The notes beneath the pieces are model-generated. The model ran no database searches. It had not been told where the DNA came from and saw only the letters and a program-made list of their open reading frames with translations. Positions 44,151 to 56,029 of a stretch of DNA of 64,000 bases are shown here, piece after piece; position 1 is the stretch's first letter; each line of letters starts with the position of its first letter. This DNA is from Paraphoma chrysanthemicola. Its lineage: Eukaryota > Ascomycota > Dothideomycetes > Pleosporales > Phaeosphaeriaceae. Location: the NCBI GenBank assembly GCA_020744225.1, contig JAGMWG010000006.1, positions 1,550,001-1,614,000 of the forward strand, given 5' to 3'. Both the position numbers and the translations under genes were made by a program.

Positions 44151-45954
44151 ATGGGCCGAAAACACACCGCGTCGATAGCACTGCTACTGCCGCTGCTCGC
44201 TGGCGCAACAAATGCGGCCTCGGAGCCCGCTCGGCCGCGGGGCGTGGGTCCAGAGTGTTGGTTGCACATGCTACAGCTTTGCGAGGTACGCTGACAGGAT
44301 GGACAACAGTTGCGAAGTTCTACAAAAACCCCGAGACATTCATGTGCATTTCGAACCCCAGCATCACCGTCCCCGTCGCACATGTAAACGACGACTACTG
44401 CGACTGCCCCGACGGCTCAGACGAACCAGGCACCGCCGCCTGCTCCTACGTCTCGCCTCTGTCCCCACCACAACCTTCGCGAGGCAAGGCCGGCACCCTG
44501 AACGAGACTCTCGCCCTCCCTGGCTTTTACTGCAAGAACAAGGGCCACATACCGAGCTACATACCCTTCACGAATGTTAATGATGGCGTGTGCGATTATG
44601 AGCTGTGCTGTGACGGCAGCGACGAATACGATGGTGTTGGCGGTGTCAAGTGCGAGGACCAGTGCGCAAAGATTGGCAAGGAGTGGCGGAAGCACGACGA
44701 GGCGAGGCAGAAGAGCTTGGGTGCTGCGAGACAGCGCCGGAAGGAGCTGATTGCTGAGGCTGCACGGTTGCGGAAGGAAGTCGAAGATCGGATACAGACG
44801 CTCAAGACGCAGATTGAGGGACAGACCTTGAAGGTCGACGGTCTCGAGAAGAGCCTAGTAGAGATTGAGCGGGCCGAGCGGGGCAAGGTCGTCAAGGGCG
44901 CAGGCAAAGGCGGAAAGATCACAGTACTCTCGAGTCTGGCAAAGGGCAGGATCGAAGAGTTGACTGAGAATGTTGGTCGCTTGCGGACCGAGCGCGATAG
45001 TGCCAAAGCCCGCGTCGACGAGCTGGAGGCCATGCTGAAGCGCTTCAAGGAGGAGTACAACCCCAACTTCAACGACGAGGGCGTCAAGCGTGCCGTCAAA
45101 GCGTGGGAGGACTATGCTGCCCAGGACCGGCCTGGTCCAAACGAGGCTCTTGATCGCGACTTGGACGAGATTCTAAAGCCAGACGCCGAGAGCGCCATCA
45201 AGTGGGAAGAGTTCGAGACAGTGGAGGAGTCGGATGTCGAAGTTTGTACGTGTTGCATCTCCTATCGCCCACACCCCAACGTTCCGTTGTCTGACCCGTC
45301 CCAGTGTACAAGTTCGAGGAATACCTCCCCACGCCAGTCCGCGACTGGGTAGATGCCAAACTCCGAGATGTTCGTGTCATACTTATAGAGAACGGCATCC
45401 TGGCCGACCCAAATACTGGGGAGACTCCAGAGTCAAAAGCCGTCACAGACGCAAAATCACAGCTAGAATCCGCAAAGCGCGAGCTCGACAACGACAAGTC
45501 CGAGCTCACAAAGCACGAGGAGGATCTAAACAAGGACTACGGTCCTGATGCCATCTTCCGTGCCCTCAAGGACGTATGCGTTGAGAAAGACAGCGGCGAG
45601 TACACCTACGAGCACTGCTTCCTTTCGCGTACCACGCAGAAGTCCAAGAAGGGCGGCGGTCACACTGGCATGGGCAACTTTGCTCACATCACCAGCATCA
45701 CTGTGGATGAGGAGCTGCCAGCTGACGGAAAAGGTCTGGGATCAGGCGAGCGCATTGCGCTCAAGTACGAAAATGGCCAGCATTGCTGGAACGGACCAAA
45801 CCGCAGCACGCTGGTTGTGCTGGCATGTGCCGAGAAAGATGAAATCTGGAAGATTGTGGAAGAGGAAAAGTGCGTGTATCGTATGGAAGTGGGTACACCA
45901 GCTGTTTGCGGTGTAGATGTGCAGAAGGCGGTGCCAGAGCACAATGAGTTGTGA
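44151..45954 (+). CDS. GTB1: Glucosidase II beta subunit (PRKCSH-like)
   Basis: Three exons: 44151-44256, 44310-45245 and 45305-45954, 563 aa. Intron 1 (donor GTTGGT, acceptor ACAACAG) joins RGVGPE-F-AKFYKNPETF; intron 2 (GTACGT...CCCAG) joins SDVEV-L-YKFEEYLPTP. A signal peptide (MGRKHTASIALLLPLLAGATNA) leads into two LDL-receptor class A-type calcium-binding repeats (DDYCDCPDGSDEPGT and GVCDYELCCDGSDEYDG), a long coiled coil (~185-330), and a C-terminal mannose-6-phosphate-receptor-homology lectin domain (~440-550, with YTYEHCF, GERIALKYENGQHCWNGPNR and the paired cysteines). It ends in HNEL, a variant of the HDEL ER-retrieval signal. The subunit retains and targets the catalytic alpha chain that trims glucose from N-glycans in the ER lumen. 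Confidence 0.95.
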
Positions 45955-48900
45955 ATGTCAGGAACAAGTTGAGGTTTGCTTGGATAGTGTAGAGTAGCAG
46001 GGAATACTTTGTCGATACTGAGCGCGAGCTGATACTCTGTCGCTCTATATGTCAAGACGATGGCTCGCGGTGCTGAGCGCATGGCAAGACCAGAAAGAAA
46101 TACCTATAGTAAGGGTCTGGATAAAGTGCTGGCGAGAACTTGTAGGGCTTACTCAACTGGAAGTGAAGATGCAACAGAAAACAAACTATCATCCTACAAT
46201 TCGCAGCAAGACGCCCGCATGGATGCAGAGTAGGAGATCACGATCTTTACCCTAACAGTGACAAAGTTATGAAGTGCGGTACAACTTACGCTTTTGAGAA
46301 GTCGAACCCCGGTAGAAGTCGAGCGCTCGCGACTCTCTTCGATGTCGCCGATGGCGTGTGTGAGCGGTTCGGTGCAATTGCAATCAAACCTAGCCTTGGT
46401 TATATGCTCAATCTCTTCTCGTGAAAACAGAGGCTTGCGGACACGAACGCTGGCTACGTGTTTGTGACGGCTAAATCTCTCTGCAATTACATTGTTGCTG
46501 CGCTTGATCCACCGCGAGCACAGGCATCATGCCCGAGCACAATGGCTTTCTCCGCACTTCCATCGAGATTGATGTGCTTATCAATTGTCCGGCGACATGG
46601 GTGTACATCGAGGGATGCAATCATCCGCTCGCGTGGTACATTTGGTCCGGCGCACGTCAGCGGCGCGTGGCTCGCTACCAAACGTCCTTTTCGGTTCCTC
46701 GTAATCCGCATCCAGATGTCAAAACGCTGACCAGCTAACACAACAGTACATGATCCGCATGTATTCTGAAACAATCTTCCCTCTCAGGTCAGATTTTCGC
46801 CTTTTCTCCCAGGCCGGATCGATGGACGGCACGTTCTCCACTATGCGAAATTTGACCAGGACGTGATCATGCTCCCGAGCCGAAATCCTTTGCCCGAAAG
46901 CGAGGTGCAATTCTCATTTCGGATCTGGCTAGACGGGACGGGAGCTCGAGGTGCCCATTCACGTCCATGAGGCCCACCAGGCTGCTCGTTCCGTCAAGGC
47001 GACGAGTGGAGACTTGAGGAAAGCGGACAGAGACTGTAAATACAGACGCTTGACATTGTCTATAGAAAGTTGTTCACCATCATCTGTTACATGTGCACGT
47101 CGTCCGTCTGGTCACGCTAGCGGCGATTAATTTCACGTCTCGATCATTCGGCAGTTCTCTGAGGAGTGGGACAACGGCAGGCCGTTCGACGTTGGAGGTT
47201 GCAGCGATGATGCTTGAAATTCCAAGTCGACTGAATGCTGACTCTCGCAAGGCACCTCCTAGTCTCCACCCGCCCTATGATGCGCAACCTGAAACGGCTC
47301 TCAGAGCTTGTTCAGATTCCGATGCTGATGAGTAACGGGAGCTGAGGCCACACCAGGCCAGTCTTTTGCATTTGTAGCGCGTGTTAGTGTTTATAAACAG
47401 TCAACCACGCGACCGTTCGCGTCCAAGTCGCGTGTCCGGCTGCGAATAAGAGCTTGGCAATCCACAAGGCTGATGTAGCGAAGATCCTGCAGCAATCTTA
47501 CGGACGGCTCGAGACAGATCGTCATCCGTACCATCGCCTTGGATGAGGGATTCCCGATGCTCTGCCTCTGCGCACAGCGCTCAGTCACGTTGATGTCAAG
47601 ACCTTGACTACCATGACAAAGGGAGCAGCACTGAACTAGCTGTGCATATTGAGACAGAACGGTAGTAGATACGTCCCTCTAGCCCAAGTTTCGCAGCTTC
47701 AATTGTTTGCTGCGAGCTCATGGAGACGCATTACCGTGCTCAATCTTGTGAGGTAATCATCTTATTTTAGCTCGGGTCTATGGGGCTTGCTCGTGCAGGT
47801 CAATCAAGACACACACACGTAATTCGACAGCAGAGGCGGAGGTGCACGCACCGTCGGGGCTGGCCCGGCGGATGGCGAAAGCCACGCGGGACAGTTTGAT
47901 GATACGAACGCTATCGACCAGGCAGGCGGAGATGATCCTCTCTGATTCGAATGTGTGGTTTGTGGGCGAGACCTCGTCGTGGTGACGCGACCCACTAGGA
48001 CGAGCACCTTGCTCCGGGCATTGGACTTGCTGTACGCAGTGGTACTAAGATAGGGGGACCATTATATCTCAGGGGAATAGTACATATATGGCCACTGGGT
48101 TCAAGGCCGCGGTGGGGGCGTGATTGGCTCGCTTCGTTGTGCCTCCCGAACTTAGCGGCTTCAGGTAGGCGATCGCGCTGGGTTACCGGTACCTGACGCA
48201 GGCCAGCGAATGTCGTCTCCCCGCATCCGTCCTTCACCCTGGATGCCAGCGGGCGATTACTGGGTCGCGGTGATTGTGTCGAGGCCTGGCAGGTGATGAG
48301 GCGTGGCGTTGCGCTGACTGCACCGCGACTCGGAGCAAAGAAGAAGCAAAACGGCGACATTGTGGACGGAGGATGGCCTCTCAGCCCCTCCCGCGCTGCA
48401 GGTACGCAGGAACCGGAAACCGTACGCGTCCAGGCAGCGTGTGATTGGCTGCGGGCGCGTGCAGTGGCAGTGCGAAGGTGGTCCTGCGCTGTTGGCAGCA
48501 GCCAGCGAGGTGCAAGACGGGGCATTCCGGCACTGAGTCGCGATGCATGTGAGTGAGGCCGTCATGGTGTTGTTGTTGTCTCGAAGCCCGCCGACGCAGG
48601 AATGGATGCTCGACGCGAAACGTCGACGCAGGCTGCAGGCGCGGCGGCGGCGGGACTAGCAGCCGTTGGTGATGGACTGACGGATGGTGCTTTTCCTCGA
48701 CTACGCGTTTCTGCAGTCGCCCGCTTCCCCTGCGACGGCGCAGTTTTGGTTCCAACAAGCACATCATGGGCGTCGCTCCAGAGGCCCGCGCGGCATGGCC
48801 TCCCCTGTCGCTCCTGGGTGTCTCAAGCGCCCATGCAGCGCGGAAATGAGGCTAGTGGAAATTGAACCTGGTCCCTAGTCGAATTGCTTGTCCCTCCCCC

Positions 48901-49404
48901 AGGCCGGCTTTCATACGCCCAGTGCTGCCCGCTCCTTCGACGACTCCTCTTCAGTGCTGGTCGATTCCGGTCGGGAGATCTGCTTCTTGCATTCCTTTGC
49001 TTCACTGCCGCACACCGCAGCGCGCGTGCACCTCGCTCCTTCACCCTTTCCCTGTCGTTCCAGCTACACACGCTCCTTAACTTGGATTCATGCAATCAAC
49101 CTACATACTTTTTAGACATTTTCCATTTTCCCGCCAACCGAGTCATCCTTCGAAACACGCCTGCTGTGCTCTGCCCTACACCAGCACGAAACCTGGACCC
49201 ATTCGAACGCCTTGCCCGTTCCTGCCTCGAACCGCATTCCTCAGGGAAGAGTCGCCATTGCCTATCTAGTCGCACTTGCCTCACGCCCGACACTACATGG
49301 ACATCGCGCCCGCCTGTCCCATCCGCCGCAACCAGCACCTTCCTGCGCTCACCTAGCACCGCCAATCCAATCACTGGAGACTAGAGACGGGGCCCTGCAG
49401 TCGG
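45955..49404. other. Long intergenic region, no supported gene
   Basis: 3.4 kb with only short frames on both strands. A plus-strand frame at 46529-46738 (MPEHNGFLRTSIEIDV...) and a minus-strand frame at 46719-46910 look slightly protein-like but neither extends through convincing splice sites. From ~48000 the sequence becomes GC-rich and CT-rich toward the next gene and is probably its promoter and leader. No tRNA was found. Confidence 0.35.
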
Positions 49405-49705
49405 GTATGTGGACTACTGTTACAATTGTCATGCAGTGAAAAGACAGCCACGCTCCAAGGCACGCAGGGAATCTTCGCTAATACTGCGCGCCACAGACAC
49501 ACCCCCGTCTTAGCGTACCTGCCTGTCACGGCCGCGACTTCCCAACTCACCATCACGGTGAACCCTCGCAGCTCACGGACAAGTCTTCCAGCCTGGGTCG
49601 CTGCTCCCTTCTGTAAGACACCGTCCCTCGTCCACCCATTCTGCAGCACACAGACCGACGCTTGCCAAGATGAAACCTCACATTCAGATAGCTAACGCAA
49701 TCCAG
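49405..49705 (+). other. Probable 5' UTR intron
   Basis: A GTATGT donor at 49405 and a strong branch-plus-acceptor pair (gctaacgcaatccag, ending 49705) frame ~300 bases directly upstream of the ATG at 49712. The branch site CTAAC lies 10 bases before the CAG, the usual spacing. If used, it removes the earlier in-frame ATG at 49670 and leaves 49712 as the start. Confidence 0.45.
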
Positions 49706-49711
49706 AACACC

Positions 49712-52700
49712 ATGAACCGCTGGCTCACGAGGAAGAAGGATGTCGGTGACGAGCCCATGGGGAAGAAGGCGAAGAAGGGCAAAAAGGGACAAGAGGAGGA
49801 GAAACCCGCATTCAACCTCGATGCAGCCCTACCAAAGGTGGACGATTTCCGGACAAGTTTGATCATGCCAGGCCTGTCTACGCGCTTCAGCATGTTGCGC
49901 GAGCAAGACGATCCCAGCTCCAAAATTGGCAAGGCAAGCGACGACAGCGTACTGCAACCAAAGCGCCAGTCTCGGCTTCACGAGTTTGGCTTCGTCCCAG
50001 GAGGGCTCTCGGATATAGCCGAGGTTTCGTCGCTAAACGGCTCAATACGACCGCCATTCGCAAATGAGCGGCAGGGCTCATTTGACAGCAGTAGGGAAGA
50101 TGACGGGTCTGGCAGCATGATGAGCAGGGCTCGCCCCGGCGAGGGCAATGTCCTCTTTGGTGGGCGGCAGAAGATATACATGATCTCGAACAACAGCACC
50201 AAAGGCCTGGGCCGGACTCTATACGACGACGACGTCAACATGTCTGCCTACCAGAAGCTGAGACAGGAAGAACGAGACAAGCTCAGGCAGCAAGAGCTAG
50301 AAGACCACAGTGGTCAGCGGTCAGAACCTTCCAGCCCCTCTGCGCTCAGTCGAAAGCGGGAGACGTCTTCCTCCACAAACTCCGGCACAGCCAATACTCG
50401 GACATCGACCGCCGCCACATCCATTGCATCTCAAGGCGCCAACTCCATTCCAGTCAGCTCCCCGCTATTCTCTCCCATCAGTGCCACGACACCCGATCTG
50501 GGCCGCTCGACGACCAAAGCCCGAAGACTCTACGACCAAGGCTTAGACCTTCACATTCAGGAGCAGCAGTCTTCCTCTATGAACCGTCTGAACTCGATAC
50601 AAAGAGCCCGCGCGCCCACCGGTCGATCGACACCGCCCATTCCTTTCCCACAAGCAAGGTCTGCGACCAACCTGAACGATCGTTTCAACCGGGGACCAGC
50701 CTCGCGCTCAGAGAGTCCCGTTCCGTTATCCCAACCTGGGAGGAACAGGAATGATTCTTCCGCTGGCTCTAGCCCAATACTTACCCGTCCCCAATCGCCT
50801 CCGCTTGTAAGCCCTATCGCTAGTGACGGTGAGGATGCTTATGGTCTTAAGGCTGCCCTGCAGCCGCACGATCGAGGCAAAGCTACAGCCATGGGGGCCT
50901 TCAACAAGCCAAAGGAGGCATTCAGTGAGCAGCAGTACGCCGAGCGACTAAGAGCAATGCATCTAGATCGTGACATCCCCGAGGCGCTGGCGCCCAAAGT
51001 TGACAAGTCGCCTCCGCGAAAGCCGACTCTGAGAGAGCGTGCAGAGCAAGAAAGACGAAGGCGGGCTGAGTCCGAGGCTGCTGAGCCACCCAAGCCAGAG
51101 ATACCAGCTGAATCTAGCCCCGCAGCAGCAGCATTCTCCAGATTCCAGGCGGCCGCAAGTCAAATGAAAGTCGCTGGCCCAGCTACGCCTTCTTCGCCTC
51201 CGAAGCAGGAGCAACACCCTCCAAGAGTTGTGTCACCACCTTGCCAAGGCACGACATTTTTCACCTCCCGAGAATCCAGTGATGACGAAGAAGAAGCGCC
51301 AAAAGCTATCGACCGTCGACCCCGCGAGCCAGTGCGACGTTTCGAGAACCTTCCTGTTGCTACGGGGCCTGCGCCTTCTATCTTCGAGCACCCGGCCATG
51401 CGATCTCGCAGTGCGTCGCGTAACGCTCCTGATGAGAGAATGAACCAGGCAATGTCTAGCTCGACTAGCCATCTTCCACCACAAGGACTCTCTCCGCGGC
51501 CTGATCTTTCGCCAAAGGAAGATGACCGAGACGTAGACTCACCCACACTTGGACCGGATACCAGTGGGTTGAGCGGGCTAATCAGGCAACATCTTCGTAA
51601 CGTGAGCAACGTTTCGTCCAACTACGGTGATGATCAAGCCTTGATGAGTCCTCCTGCCACAACTCCTGCCGGCCTTGCCCTACGGACCCAAGATATTGGT
51701 TTACAGCCTCGCCAAGTCAGTTCCGAGAGCGTCACACCAGCACCTTCCACCTACAGCCACTCGAACCCTTGGGATTTGGACGACATCGATAATCCATACC
51801 GTAACGAACGTGGTAGCTTAAGCTCCGTCAGTCCTGTCGATGGCCCAAAGGTTTCGGCCCATGCACCCAGCATGACACCAGAGCCCGCTGATAATGGTTT
51901 CCAATGGGATTTGACCCCCAAGAGGACGCACGAGCGTATTGCAAGCAACGAGACCGAGGCGGATCACGAGGCATTCCAGCGGGATCTTGCTCAACGTCAA
52001 CGCGTGATTCAAGAGAACCTTCGCGCTCGAGCCGAAGGACGTTCCACGAGCCCTGCCCCTGCGCCTGGTGCTTCAGGAGGTCTGAAGAATGCTTTGAATA
52101 TGCTTCGAGCAAAGTCTAGCCGGGAGTCTTTTGCAACTGTTGATCGAATCCCGGAAATACCATCTCGCCTGCCGAGGAAGTTGACGTTGGGCGCAGCCTC
52201 GAATAACGCCAGCAGTACATCCCTAGTAGGACTCCATGCGGCCGACACAAGCCGACCTGATATGCCGCCTCTAAGGACGAAGCCTTCTCGTGTATTACAA
52301 CAGAGCGAGCAAGATGCGCAACGTGAAATGCAGAATCGTCAACGGTCGGGCACAGACAGCAGTCGCTCTGGTCGGCCGACAGGTAGATCTCCGCCAGCCT
52401 CTGTCAAGAGCTCAACACGTGAGCGTTCAAGCTCCGGAACCTCGAACAGCCGTTCACGAAGCCGTCCTGGAGAGTATCGCGATGATCTCGAGCAAGCCAT
52501 GATGGAGGGCTCAAGGAGCGCCTACCCACCCAACACAATGCCATCGATGTCTGGATACGTTGCTCACCCGACTCCGCCGCTCCCTTCGGAAAGGCCGTCT
52601 CTTGACAGTCAAGGTCGCATGCGATCGCGAAGCAACAGCAAGTCGACTGCTGCCAATTACTTCGACTCTAAGCACCTTCAACCCATACAGACTGGTACCA

Positions 52701-53401
52701 CGTCTGCTAGTACCTCCCCTCGATTGCCTCTTCCGCAAGCCAAATTTTCTCCGGGAATACCCATATCGCCACGTCCTTCACCTGGTGGTTACAACAGTTC
52801 ATTGCCCTCACCAATGCCCCCGTTCTCGGCTAGTCACACTCCACCCGTCTCTAATCCTACCACACCGAAGGCGGCTGCTTTCAATCCCAGCGCTGTGCAG
52901 CCAATGGTCCGACAAGGCATGCTGCGCAAGAAGTCGATTGCAAAATCCGACATTTCTGAGCCTGTCTTCCTGTCCACCACATCTGTGATTGACACAGTCA
53001 ACCTGCCGCCTGGTGCATCGTTGAAGAACGGTATCGAGCCAGGAGCGCCACCGGTTCCTCCAATCAATCCCATGCGAAAGCGCTTTGGCTTTGGCCGGTC
53101 TGAGAATCACAATCCCTACGACCCAGCCGTTCAAGCAGGATTCGATGCACCACGTGCGCCCTATGCCGAGCCTATGCGTACAAACTCCTCGGATGCGCTG
53201 CCAACACAGACACCGCAGCCTAGGAACCGGTTGAGGAAGAGTTCAAGTGAAGGCAAGAGCTTGAGGGGACACGCGGCGACACAGCCTACAGTATCGCCTG
53301 CCCTTCCACAGGGCGGCTTTGTTGCTCGCAACAATTCTCCTCCTAGGCCGATTCACAATTACCCTACGGCTCAGCAGTCCATGGACGGCGCCATGTTTTG
53401 A
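49712..53401 (+). CDS. Long Ser/Pro/Arg-rich fungal protein of unknown function
   Basis: A single open frame; 1229 aa from ATG 49712 (MNRWLTRKKD), or 1243 aa from 49670. The later start is preferred because a branch site and CAG acceptor end just before it. Residues ~1-215 are conserved-looking: a Lys-rich patch (KKAKKGKKGQ), then FNLDAALPKVDDFRTSLIMP, RLHEFGFVPGGLSDIAEVSS, and NVLFGGRQKIYMIS followed by GLGRTLYDDDVNMSAYQ, ending in a short coiled coil (YQKLRQEERDKLRQQELE). The rest is largely disordered, rich in Ser, Pro and SP/TP sites (possible kinase targets), with a few ordered islands such as NPWDLDDIDNPYRNERGSLS and the coiled stretch EAFQRDLAQRQRVIQENLRA. No enzyme motif, signal peptide or membrane segment. 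I know it only as a filamentous-fungal hypothetical; a scaffold or polarity role would be speculation. Confidence 0.8.
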   Translation: MNRWLTRKKDVGDEPMGKKAKKGKKGQEEEKPAFNLDAALPKVDDFRTSLIMPGLSTRFSMLREQDDPSSKIGKASDDSVLQPKRQSRLHEFGFVPGGLSDIAEVSSLNGSIRPPFANERQGSFDSSREDDGSGSMMSRARPGEGNVLFGGRQKIYMISNNSTKGLGRTLYDDDVNMSAYQKLRQEERDKLRQQELEDHSGQRSEPSSPSALSRKRETSSSTNSGTANTRTSTAATSIASQGANSIPVSSPLFSPISATTPDLGRSTTKARRLYDQGLDLHIQEQQSSSMNRLNSIQRARAPTGRSTPPIPFPQARSATNLNDRFNRGPASRSESPVPLSQPGRNRNDSSAGSSPILTRPQSPPLVSPIASDGEDAYGLKAALQPHDRGKATAMGAFNKPKEAFSEQQYAERLRAMHLDRDIPEALAPKVDKSPPRKPTLRERAEQERRRRAESEAAEPPKPEIPAESSPAAAAFSRFQAAASQMKVAGPATPSSPPKQEQHPPRVVSPPCQGTTFFTSRESSDDEEEAPKAIDRRPREPVRRFENLPVATGPAPSIFEHPAMRSRSASRNAPDERMNQAMSSSTSHLPPQGLSPRPDLSPKEDDRDVDSPTLGPDTSGLSGLIRQHLRNVSNVSSNYGDDQALMSPPATTPAGLALRTQDIGLQPRQVSSESVTPAPSTYSHSNPWDLDDIDNPYRNERGSLSSVSPVDGPKVSAHAPSMTPEPADNGFQWDLTPKRTHERIASNETEADHEAFQRDLAQRQRVIQENLRARAEGRSTSPAPAPGASGGLKNALNMLRAKSSRESFATVDRIPEIPSRLPRKLTLGAASNNASSTSLVGLHAADTSRPDMPPLRTKPSRVLQQSEQDAQREMQNRQRSGTDSSRSGRPTGRSPPASVKSSTRERSSSGTSNSRSRSRPGEYRDDLEQAMMEGSRSAYPPNTMPSMSGYVAHPTPPLPSERPSLDSQGRMRSRSNSKSTAANYFDSKHLQPIQTGTTSASTSPRLPLPQAKFSPGIPISPRPSPGGYNSSLPSPMPPFSASHTPPVSNPTTPKAAAFNPSAVQPMVRQGMLRKKSIAKSDISEPVFLSTTSVIDTVNLPPGASLKNGIEPGAPPVPPINPMRKRFGFGRSENHNPYDPAVQAGFDAPRAPYAEPMRTNSSDALPTQTPQPRNRLRKSSSEGKSLRGHAATQPTVSPALPQGGFVARNNSPPRPIHNYPTAQQSMDGAMF

Positions 53402-55858
53402 GCTATCCTTCTACCGCCAGCACGCGTAAACATTCCCTGCTATACGCGAATCCATCTCACGGCTACACAAAATACCTCAATTCACCGGAGTTTACAATAT
53501 CGACTTGTTTTCTTTTCTTAATTTCTATTTTCAAACCTCCCAGTTTTGGCTCGAGACACGTTTCCCCAGCAATATACCTCTTTAAGCTTTGCGATTTCAC
53601 ACAACTTCTACCATCACCACTAGGGCATCTGGAGATTCTTCGGCGATCATCTGAAAGTGTTTTGCGGGCCATTTACGTTAGATTGCGACCTGACGCCGGG
53701 CTGGACATCGGTGTTCTCGGGCAGGCATCATCAGTAGTTTGAGTACATTTAGGGTTAACAGCACGGGTGGTTGTTTGAATGTTTATTGGATTGTACAATT
53801 AGCTACCACTTGCTCATTCGGAGCATATCAAGAATCCCAGATCAGGACGCTTGCTGGGTCTGCGTCTGTCATATCGACGACGTGTTAGTGTTAAATGGTA
53901 AAAAATAACACACCGAGTGTGCTACCGCATATGTCGGTATTCCCATCCTTGTTCGCGTGTCGCACATACATTAAAGATGTCTTTTCTAAATCAAATCTGC
54001 CCCGGCGCGATCTGTGCATCTCCTTGGAACCATGTTCTTCTTACTCTACACACCTCCATGAAGACGAGCCGGTGCATCACGACCCGAAGAACCCCGCACC
54101 TCCTCATCTATGCCAAAGACACCATTGATCAATTCCTGCTTGGGGCCTCAACAAAGGCATCGCACACCAAGATACTAGTCTCTCCTCTCTGCGCCCACCA
54201 TGGGGTGGAAGGCGCCGAAGACAAGCCTTTGAAAACCCGCTGGTTGGGTGGCGCACAGCGGTCTGCTGCAGGGCTGTCATGGTGCGGAAGCCAGCAAAAG
54301 TGTAAAAGTGACACACTGATGTCACGTGGACTCTAAGGACGAGGAAGCTTTGGACGTCTGATAGCTAGATAGGGCTCGACCACTTTCCCGAACCTCTTGA
54401 TTTCTTTGCTTTTGACATTCCAGGCAAGGAGCATCACCTGAAAAATCGTATGAGAGCAGTGGAGACTGCAGATGCACTGAAGCACTTTGGGCTTCAACAC
54501 CTGATCCGCCACCACAGGTTCCGCTAGTACGAAGACCATGAAACATACGAGGTTCGTCGGCACAACAAGCAAAAAAAACTTTCGCTGCGGTTTCCTTGAC
54601 GCCGCGGAAACTTCCCTATCTGCCTGCATGCAGCGATGTGTTGGAAGCCGAACAGAGGTGCAGAACCTGAGACACCTCGGCCCCCTGATCGCCAGTCATC
54701 GCACCGAGTCATGTGCTTGTGTTTCAGAAGCCGGTGCATTGGGTGGGGCCCATGCGGATCCGGCGAGGGATCCGGTGGAGAGGGCGCGACTGGACGTCAT
54801 AACGATAATTGGTTCTGGGAATGGGGACACGGAGTGAATTTTTTTTAATTGTGAGTATTCTTATTGTAACATGTTCTAACAACAAGGGCAGGGGGTACGA
54901 TAATTCCTGGAAGAGTTTTCGAGCATTGGAATAGTCCCTTCTTCAACAATAGGGGTGTTGGTTCTGGTTCAAGCCACACTGCGCGCCGGCTTGGGTACCT
55001 GCATGTCGGCGGACCTGTCACATCAACATCTTCACATCCGACAAAGCATCGCAGACTGTCCATTTAACCGTAGCATCACGACAATGCTCATTCGATAATT
55101 TTCTGCGCGCCCTCAACACAGACATTTTTTCTTATCGCCAGTCTCAATTGCTTGTCGACCACCTTCCACTTTACAGTTTCCGCGATCGACACTTTCATCA
55201 TTGCACATACCCAGAACCATTCACCTCCATCATTTCCAGGTCTAGCTGCATCGCCCCACCATCACGATCGTCGTTCCTGAGCGTTCTGGTTCCACCGCAC
55301 AAACCTCGGTACTGAATTTGCGTGCGCGCATGCAGAAGCCCCAGTCCGAGCTATTGAGTATAGCTTCGCGAGCTAACGCACAGCATGGGCGATCATACAC
55401 TAGCATGAACGCATCCGGGTCGCGCTCTGTGGGGAACGGGAGTGTGAGTGTGTGCTTTGGCGTGTTCATGCAATATCAGTATTGCCGTACAGGGAAGCCT
55501 TGATCTTACTTTCGCCAATAGCTTCCTTCCTACAATTATCATGGTCTTTGAGACTCACCCTCACACTCAGCAAAGAATGCAATCCATTGTGACGGTACTT
55601 TGGCTGGAAGAGCACAACGACTCACGGCACCTCCTCTAGCACCAAACTCTACGCCCACTCTTGAACCCTTTGCAGAACGCATGCCTAGACCCGCGTGCGC
55701 CGCGCGAAACCTTGTGCGCACAAGTGCATTGCAGACTGCCAAGCCCTCCACATCGTGCCCCTTGCGGTTGGTCCGCAGATGTTGATTCGATAGCGCAGTT
55801 CGGGAGCTGAGGCTGGGCTGGTGTAACGCGTACCGGCGAGTGTGCTGGGCGTAGTGAG
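53402..55858. other. Intergenic, no supported gene
   Basis: 2.4 kb of 3' flank and unassigned DNA. Frames up to 139 codons (53917-54336) lack family resemblance and codon-bias support. A T-run with little else lies at 54838-54850. No repeat or RNA gene was recognised. Confidence 0.4.
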
Positions 55859-55865
55859 TATAAGT
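55859..55865 (+). promoter_or_regulatory. Possible TATA box of the CFEM gene
   Basis: TATAAGT on the plus strand ~170 bases upstream of the CFEM gene ATG at 56030; the intervening leader is pyrimidine- and A-rich, as is usual for a fungal 5' UTR. Confidence 0.35.
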
Positions 55866-56029
55866 AGAGCCCTGAATGTCCGAGGTTTGATCAAGTCTTT
55901 GTAATTGTTGCTGTTATTGTGTATATCGTATTTGTTCATAAGCTTTTAGGACATTTTCCAAGTTTGAATTCGACATATCACTTCATTCGAACACCTTCGA
56001 GACTCAACCCCATCCCCATCACAATCATC

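Noticed and set aside
46296..46320. T-loop-like GGTTCGA sequence, minus strand, as a tRNA gene
   Set aside because: No A box, anticodon arm or acceptor stem can be paired around it.
46529..46910. Possible SRPBCC/cyclase-like gene or relic
   Set aside because: Only the short RTSIEIDV stretch resembles such proteins. Following all three frames gave no continuation and no convincing introns, so it is not annotated.
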